Source of the DNA: an uncultured Clostridia bacterium
GTDB lineage: Bacteria > Bacillota > Clostridia > Oscillospirales > Acutalibacteraceae
Assembly: GCA_937898625.1 (NCBI GenBank)
Contig: CALEJF010000006.1
Coordinates: 62,001 to 126,000 of the forward strand
Reading direction: 5' to 3'
DNA: 64,000 nucleotides
How positions within the stretch are numbered: position 1 is the first letter of the stretch; every line of letters begins with the position of its first letter. Below, one piece after another: positions 59,502-64,000 of the stretch. Made by a program: the position numbers and the translations under genes. The notes beneath the pieces were generated by a model. That model was not told the origin of the DNA and made no database searches. It saw only the letters and a list, made by a program, of their open reading frames with translations.

Positions 59502-61592
59502 TTAATTCGCCTTAATTTTAATAATTTTGTTATATCCCATTCCGCGGATTGTTACGGGGATACCAACATTTTTGAGATACGCACCTGATTTTTCGTAGTT
59601 TTTGTCGTTAAAGCTAAAGGTGTAAATCTTGTTGTCGTCAAGTCCTTCAAACAAAAGCGGAATTTCCTTTTTCATAAAACTTGTTGTGAGAGATGCAATA
59701 AAGGCAACGGCTTCCGTTTTGTCCTCACTTACATAAAGGTTGAAAAGAATTTCATCTTTCTGCGCATCAAGAATTCTGTATAGGTCTCCGAATTGCACAA
59801 GGTGACGGATTTCCTTATAGAGTTCTACATTCTTTTTGCCAATTGCAAGGTCTTCACGGCTGTATTTTGTAAGGTTACCGCCGATACCTAATGAACCTTG
59901 CATAGCAATATTGAAACGGAAATCAAGACTCATAGGGGAATTGTACCAGTTAACATCCGTAACCCATGCACGCATAACCTTTGTGGGACGAAGATATGTA
60001 AACCATTTCTGCATTGTCATTCTGTCAACGGAGTCAGTGTTATCGCTTGTCCATACTTGGTCAAAGTGGAGTAATGCACCATAGTCACTTCTGCCACCAC
60101 CCGATGAACAGCTTTCAATAGCAACATCGGGGTGTTTTTCTTTAAGACGGTCAACAATATCGTAAACTGCTTGCGTATGACGGAACCATAATTCCTGCGG
60201 ACATTCAAGATTTTCGCCACCTGTTTCGGAAAATGGTCTGTTCATATCCCATTTGATATATTTGATATTGTGTTTTGTCAACATTTCGTCCATACAGTTG
60301 AAAATATATTCCTGAACCTCGGGTCGAGTCATATTAAGAACTAACTGATGACGGAGAGTGTGCGCATCCCTTGTGACATAGTTATATGCCCAGTCGGGGT
60401 GCTTGCGGTATAAATCGGAGTCAGGATTAACCATTTCAGGCTCAAACCAAAGACCGAAATCCATTCCTAAATTATTTACATTTTTAATAAGCTCGTCAAT
60501 GCCACGGGGGAACTTGCGTTTGTTGACATACCAGTCACCAAGACCTGCTCTGTCGTTATTTCTCGCACCGAACCATCCGTCGTCCATAACAAAAAGTTCA
60601 ACACCCATTTTAGCAGCAAGTTTTGCAAGGGCAGTCTGGTGTAAGGAGCTTACATCAAATTCCGTTGCCTCCCAAGAGTTGTAAAGCACAGGAAGAGTTT
60701 TATCGTTAAACTGCTTTGGCAACACGTGGTTGATTGCAAACCGATTCATCTGTCGGCTCATTTCACCAAAACCTGCCTGTGAATAACCACAGAAAACCTT
60801 AGGTGTTTCAAGAGTTTCATTTGCTTTTAAGATGTATTTGAAATCGTGGTCGTTAAGGCCAAGGCTTATTCTTGTTGTGTAGAAAAGGTCACGGGTGCAA
60901 AGGACTTTGAAATTACCACTGTATGCAAGTGTGCCGAAATAAACATCGCCCTGCTTTTCGTCAGCATTCTGATACGCAATAAAGTATGGGGATTGATTGT
61001 GCCCTGTTGTGCCTCGCTTACTGTCAAAAACGAGAGCTCCGCCCTCTAAAACGGATTCGGTTTCAACATATTCGCCACCCCAACTGCCGTTTGTGTTTTT
61101 AATTGTGTAAGGCTTAACACTTGGAAGAGTCAATTCAGCCGAAAAAACACGGTCAATAGTTATGTCCTTGCGGCTTGTGTTTTTGATTTCTGCCCAACGA
61201 GTGATAATATCGTCATTGTCCTGAATTTGGTATTTCAATGCAATTTCAAGGAAGTAAAAACTGTCCTTTAAGGTTACTGTAAGTGTGTTTCCTTCTACCT
61301 TTGCATCAACAAATTCAAGGTCAATTTCACGGCATTTATCAGCAAATTGCACTTTGAGGTCGCTCTCACGATACATTGTGCCACCGAAAACGGTGAATTC
61401 CTGCTTTGCCATATCAAGGCGTGTGTGGTTGGAGTTTTCATCCCAGATGTCCTTTGCCTCGTAGTCATTGAGATTACATTTTTTGCCCCAGTGTATGTGA
61501 CGGTTGTAGCCATATTTGTCAATTCCCAACACATAATGGGTGTTTTTAGTTTCAAGAACAAAAATGTTGTTTTCAAGAATATGTATTGCCAT
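59502..61592 (-). CDS. GH36 alpha-galactosidase
   Basis: 696 residues. N-terminal beta-supersandwich (~1-310), TIM barrel from PVLYNSWEATEFDV, FVMDDGWFGARNNDRAGLGDW, nucleophile Asp in IKYIKWDMNRPF, substrate-binding ESCSSGGGRSDYG, and acid/base Asp in VWTSDNTDSVDRM. It releases alpha-linked galactose from raffinose, melibiose or galactomannan side chains. No signal peptide, so intracellular. GAGGGAC precedes the ATG. No transporter adjoins it directly; the MFS carrier at 23.8 kb is a possible partner in the same window. Confidence 0.93.
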   Translation of the reverse strand: MAIHILENNIFVLETKNTHYVLGIDKYGYNRHIHWGKKCNLNDYEAKDIWDENSNHTRLDMAKQEFTVFGGTMYRESDLKVQFADKCREIDLEFVDAKVEGNTLTVTLKDSFYFLEIALKYQIQDNDDIITRWAEIKNTSRKDITIDRVFSAELTLPSVKPYTIKNTNGSWGGEYVETESVLEGGALVFDSKRGTTGHNQSPYFIAYQNADEKQGDVYFGTLAYSGNFKVLCTRDLFYTTRISLGLNDHDFKYILKANETLETPKVFCGYSQAGFGEMSRQMNRFAINHVLPKQFNDKTLPVLYNSWEATEFDVSSLHQTALAKLAAKMGVELFVMDDGWFGARNNDRAGLGDWYVNKRKFPRGIDELIKNVNNLGMDFGLWFEPEMVNPDSDLYRKHPDWAYNYVTRDAHTLRHQLVLNMTRPEVQEYIFNCMDEMLTKHNIKYIKWDMNRPFSETGGENLECPQELWFRHTQAVYDIVDRLKEKHPDVAIESCSSGGGRSDYGALLHFDQVWTSDNTDSVDRMTMQKWFTYLRPTKVMRAWVTDVNWYNSPMSLDFRFNIAMQGSLGIGGNLTKYSREDLAIGKKNVELYKEIRHLVQFGDLYRILDAQKDEILFNLYVSEDKTEAVAFIASLTTSFMKKEIPLLFEGLDDNKIYTFSFNDKNYEKSGAYLKNVGIPVTIRGMGYNKIIKIKAN

Positions 61593-61683
61593 AATTTGTC
61601 CCTCGTGTTTTCATAAAATTCCTATGGGATAAGTATAGCAATAAAGGGGAAGAAATGCAAGATAACAGAAACAAAAAAGTGTT

Positions 61684-61780
61684 CGACAAATTTGAATTTG
61701 TCGGGCTCTTTTGGTTTCTTGTCTCCCCTGAAAGGGGAGCCGAGAAAACACACATCAATCATCCCGACAAACTCCCAATT
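61684..61780. repeat. Degenerate palindromic repeat element D
   Basis: CGACAAATT-TG-AATTTGTCG palindrome (61684-61703), then GGGCTCTTTTGG, a CTCCCCT-GAA-AGGGGAG hairpin (~61732-61749), and CCCGACAAACTCCCAATTTA (61763-61782). The GACAAACTCC and GAGCCCGACAAA words match the right flank of element A (11471-11493) and the right flank of element B (15648-15663), so this looks like a decayed relative. Confidence 0.6.
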
Positions 61781-61805
61781 TATTTAAATCATTTTAAATT
61801 TTTTA

Positions 61806-61965
61806 CGATATGTTTGTTACACAAAAGCGATATGTTTTATAAAAACACGATATGATATAAATTCGCATTTGCGTCAGCAAATATATCGTATGCGTCAGTA
61901 TATATCGCACCGAAGGTATATCGCAAATTCCATCAGGAATTTATATCGTTGTGGCGAAGCCACAT
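61806..61965. repeat. Tandem mini-hairpin array with CGATAT/ATATCG linkers
   Basis: Three CGATATG words (61806, 61828, 61848) then four ATATCG words (61883, 61902, 61918, 61943), the reverse complement, so the array is inverted about ~61860. Between them sit different small hairpins: TTTGT/ACAAA, TTTTATAAAA, ATTTGC-GTCA-GCAAAT, TATGC-GTCA-GTATA, ACC-GAA-GGT, AAATTCC-ATCA-GGAATTT and GTGGC-GAA-GCCAC. It ends ~10 bases before the spoIVA stop. Stems differ but linkers are constant. Confidence 0.7.
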
Positions 61966-61975
61966 AAACTCCAAT

Positions 61976-63454
61976 TTACAAAATTATACACAAGAGTCCG
62001 TTACAGCCTTCGTTAATGACTCTTTCCAAGGTTTCCTGAAATTTCATTCGCGCATCCGTGGGCATATGGTAGAGTTTATTGCGAAGCCCCTCATTGACAA
62101 GTTCATTAAGAGATTTGCCGAAAATATTTGAATCCCAGATTTTTCTTGGGTCATCCTGAAAACCGTCGAGAAGATATTTTACAAGTTCTTCCGACTGACT
62201 TTCACTCCCCACAATTGGTGCAACCTCTGTTTTGATATCCGCTTTCATCATATGTATTGATGGCGCGGATGCACAAAGTCGAACACCGTATTTTCCGCCC
62301 TGCTTTACTATTTCGGGTTCTTCAAGAGTTAACTCGTCAATGGTTGGCATAACGATTCCGTAACCCGTTGTCTGTACTGCCTCAAGGGCAGATTTAATTC
62401 GTTGGTACTCTTTCTTGATTTCCGCAAATTCCTTGATACAAGCAAGTAATCCCTGCTCGTTTTCGACAGCAACTCCTGTGGATTCTTCAAGGATTTTGTA
62501 GAAAAGCTCGTTGTTCATTCCTACGGTAATCCAAGCACTGCCAACACTCAAATCCATATTGGTAATTCTTGCGTCAGTAATATGCTCGCATCCCAACAGA
62601 GTATCCGTCATCTGGCTGATATCACGGACAAAATGCACATCTTCAATAGATTTTAAAACATATTTGTAGGTTTCGGTTTTAAGTGGATGGGTCTCGGGCA
62701 AAGTAACAAGCCATAGGGGTAAATCAACACCGATTTCTTTCACGGGGAATTCAAACAAAATCTGTGTAATTATCTCCTTGATTTCTTGCTCGTTAAGTTC
62801 AAGGCAGTTGACTGCCATAACGGGCACACAGTATTTTCCTGACAGTTCGTCAGCAAGTTTTTGAGCAGAGTCACTTCGTGGTGACATACAGTTTAAAAGT
62901 ACAACAAAGGGTTTCCCCAATTCCTTTAATTCATTAACAACTCTCTCTTCGGCTTCTTCGTATTCATCCCTTGGAATGTCGCTGATACTACCATCGGTTG
63001 TGATTACAAGTCCGATGGTGGAATGTTCCGTAATAACCTTTTTTGTGCCGATTTCTGCTGCCATATTAAACGGAATTTCGTTTTCATACCAAGGAGTTCG
63101 CACCATTCGTGGCTGGTCGCCCTCAATATATCCTAGTGATGAGGGCACAATATATCCAACACAGTCAATCATTCTCACATTGAAACTTGCATTGTCGGGC
63201 AGAGTGATTTTAACTGCATTTTCGGGAATGAATTTTGGTTCGGTGGTCATAATCGTTCTGCCCGCCGAGGATTGCGGCAACTCATCGGTGGCTCTGTCCT
63301 TCATACCGCCATCTTCCATATTGGGAAGCACAACCGAGTCCATAAATCTTTTGATAAAAGTTGATTTTCCCGTTCTTACAGGTCCTACTACACCTATGTA
63401 AATGTCACCACCGGTACGAGTGGCAATATCGCTGTAAATACTTGAATTATTCAT
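61976..63454 (-). CDS. spoIVA: Stage IV sporulation protein A
   Basis: 492 residues, the same length as Bacillus SpoIVA. N-terminal TRAFAC-type ATPase with Walker A GPVRTGKST (Lys ~30), middle domain, and the conserved C-terminus INEGCNGLLCIIL needed for membrane/coat targeting. It polymerises on the forespore surface as the basal coat layer. GAGGG precedes the ATG. Fourteen bases downstream of the LysM/DUF3794 gene, suggesting one sporulation operon. Confidence 0.96.
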   Translation of the reverse strand: MNNSSIYSDIATRTGGDIYIGVVGPVRTGKSTFIKRFMDSVVLPNMEDGGMKDRATDELPQSSAGRTIMTTEPKFIPENAVKITLPDNASFNVRMIDCVGYIVPSSLGYIEGDQPRMVRTPWYENEIPFNMAAEIGTKKVITEHSTIGLVITTDGSISDIPRDEYEEAEERVVNELKELGKPFVVLLNCMSPRSDSAQKLADELSGKYCVPVMAVNCLELNEQEIKEIITQILFEFPVKEIGVDLPLWLVTLPETHPLKTETYKYVLKSIEDVHFVRDISQMTDTLLGCEHITDARITNMDLSVGSAWITVGMNNELFYKILEESTGVAVENEQGLLACIKEFAEIKKEYQRIKSALEAVQTTGYGIVMPTIDELTLEEPEIVKQGGKYGVRLCASAPSIHMMKADIKTEVAPIVGSESQSEELVKYLLDGFQDDPRKIWDSNIFGKSLNELVNEGLRNKLYHMPTDARMKFQETLERVINEGCNGLLCIIL

Positions 63455-63468
63455 TTTTATCCCTCACT

Positions 63469-64000
63469 TTACATTTTTGGAATAAGCAATTTGCATTTTT
63501 CTTTTACGGTTGACTCAGTCATTTTATTCTCTCGCATAATTGCATCAACTGTTGTGTTGTATCTCTCTGCAATATTCCAGAGTTGTTCGCCTTTTTCACA
63601 GAAATACACAGTAAGAGATGCAGTTTTTATGGTTTTTGGATTATCTTTATTGACACTCAAATCTGTGATAATAAGTTTTTCGTTTTCACAGAAAACAAAA
63701 CCACTTACATTGATTTCAATACGCACATCAAGGGTGTTACCGGCTGCAATAATAAAACTGTGTGCACTCACGGTACAATTTGGTTTGCAGGTTAGAATTG
63801 CGCCGTCATTTTCTACGGGTTTCTTATATTCATAAGGCACCATTCGTTGTGCAAAGCAGATTTCGCCCTTTGAATCCTCATAAATCATTTCAACAGTCAC
63901 TTCGCCGTTGACAGAGGCAGAGTCCTCTGTAAGAGTGAATGTTGACGATATATCAGGACATGTCAGACTGAATACTTTTGAGACTCCTGTGTTACTTAAA
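63469..64000 (-). CDS. sipL: SipL-like DUF3794/LysM spore coat protein (partial)
   Basis: The frame is open through the right window edge, so only the C-terminal ~177 residues are visible. The visible N-terminal part matches a DUF3794 (SPOCS-like) beta domain (EMIYEDSKGEICFAQRMVPYEY). The last ~45 residues are a LysM domain (TVYFCEKGEQLWNIAERYNTTVDAIMRENKM...LLIPKM). In Clostridioides difficile SipL has this pair of domains and binds SpoIVA; adjacency to spoIVA here supports the same role. The GTG at 63900 is internal, not the start. Confidence 0.82.
   Translation of the reverse strand, partial: LSNTGVSKVFSLTCPDISSTFTLTEDSASVNGEVTVEMIYEDSKGEICFAQRMVPYEYKKPVENDGAILTCKPNCTVSAHSFIIAAGNTLDVRIEINVSGFVFCENEKLIITDLSVNKDNPKTIKTASLTVYFCEKGEQLWNIAERYNTTVDAIMRENKMTESTVKEKCKLLIPKM

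Noticed and set aside
61573..61855. Short open frames on both strands between the GH36 gene and spoIVA
   Set aside because: They are composed of repeat element D and A/T-rich sequence, without SD sequences or recognisable products.
61806..61965. CRISPR-like array
   Set aside because: The constant words are only six bases, they invert mid-array, the intervening sequences are self-complementary hairpins, and there are no cas genes.

Overview
This window reads as chromosome from an AT-rich, low-GC Gram-positive, spore-forming anaerobe of the class Clostridia, most like gut or rumen Ruminococcaceae/Oscillospiraceae. The evidence is sporulation genes (yabP, yabQ, spoIVA, a sipL-like gene), a flavodiiron oxygen-detoxifying protein, cohesin and dockerin modules, a glgB-C-D-A glycogen operon with the Firmicutes-type GlgD, frequent TTG starts after strong AGGAGG sites, and many intrinsic terminators. 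I saw no rRNA or tRNA gene and no CRISPR array. The taxonomic placement is inference from gene content.

Layout. 1-3.1 kb: two tandem secreted cohesin-like proteins with Cys-rich repeats, one ending in a dockerin and one in a sortase-like signal. 3.1-5.4 kb: yabP-yabQ-divIC-yabR and hpf. 5.4-8.8 kb: a GH30 glycosidase and a secreted dockerin protein. 8.8-15.4 kb: orphan GHKL ATPase, gap, a divergent small-gene/XRE pair with inverted repeats, and a minus-strand run (aldose epimerase, HAD phosphatase, rarA, comEB, yfbR). 16-25.3 kb: murA, walJ-rlmH, a two-component system with an HtrA protease, DUF2804 and an MFS carrier. 25.3-36.6 kb: two more cohesin-like proteins, a VanY-like peptidase with an altered metal site, a membrane M28 peptidase, a lipoprotein, a surface lipase-like protein, AbrB, and an FHA/FtsW/PBP operon. 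36.6-42.3 kb: minus-strand cca, TSCPD, ksgA, aminotransferase, flavodiiron protein and ZIP transporter. 42.4-48.5 kb: an isolated eight-gene phage head and DNA-packaging cassette with no tail, lysis, replication or integration genes. 48.6-52.9 kb: MarR regulator and heterodimeric ABC exporter. 53.2-59.5 kb: glycogen operon split by a 441-bp element encoding a DUF559 nuclease. 59.5-64 kb: GH36 alpha-galactosidase, two palindromic repeat blocks, spoIVA and the sipL-like gene.

How it fits together. The secreted cohesin-like, dockerin, sortase-signal and glycoside hydrolase proteins suggest a small surface assembly for binding or degrading glycans, backed by sugar uptake (MFS), alpha-galactoside hydrolysis and glycogen storage. 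The strongest candidates for something undescribed are: (1) the DUF559 nuclease gene bounded by exact 26-bp inverted repeats, with two nuclease-less relatives elsewhere in the window; (2) the array of small hairpins joined by CGATAT/ATATCG linkers at 61.8 kb; (3) the stand-alone capsid and packaging cassette; and (4) the cohesin-like family with three different C-terminal endings, including a short GFF-KI-FF tail that may be an unnamed surface-retention motif.
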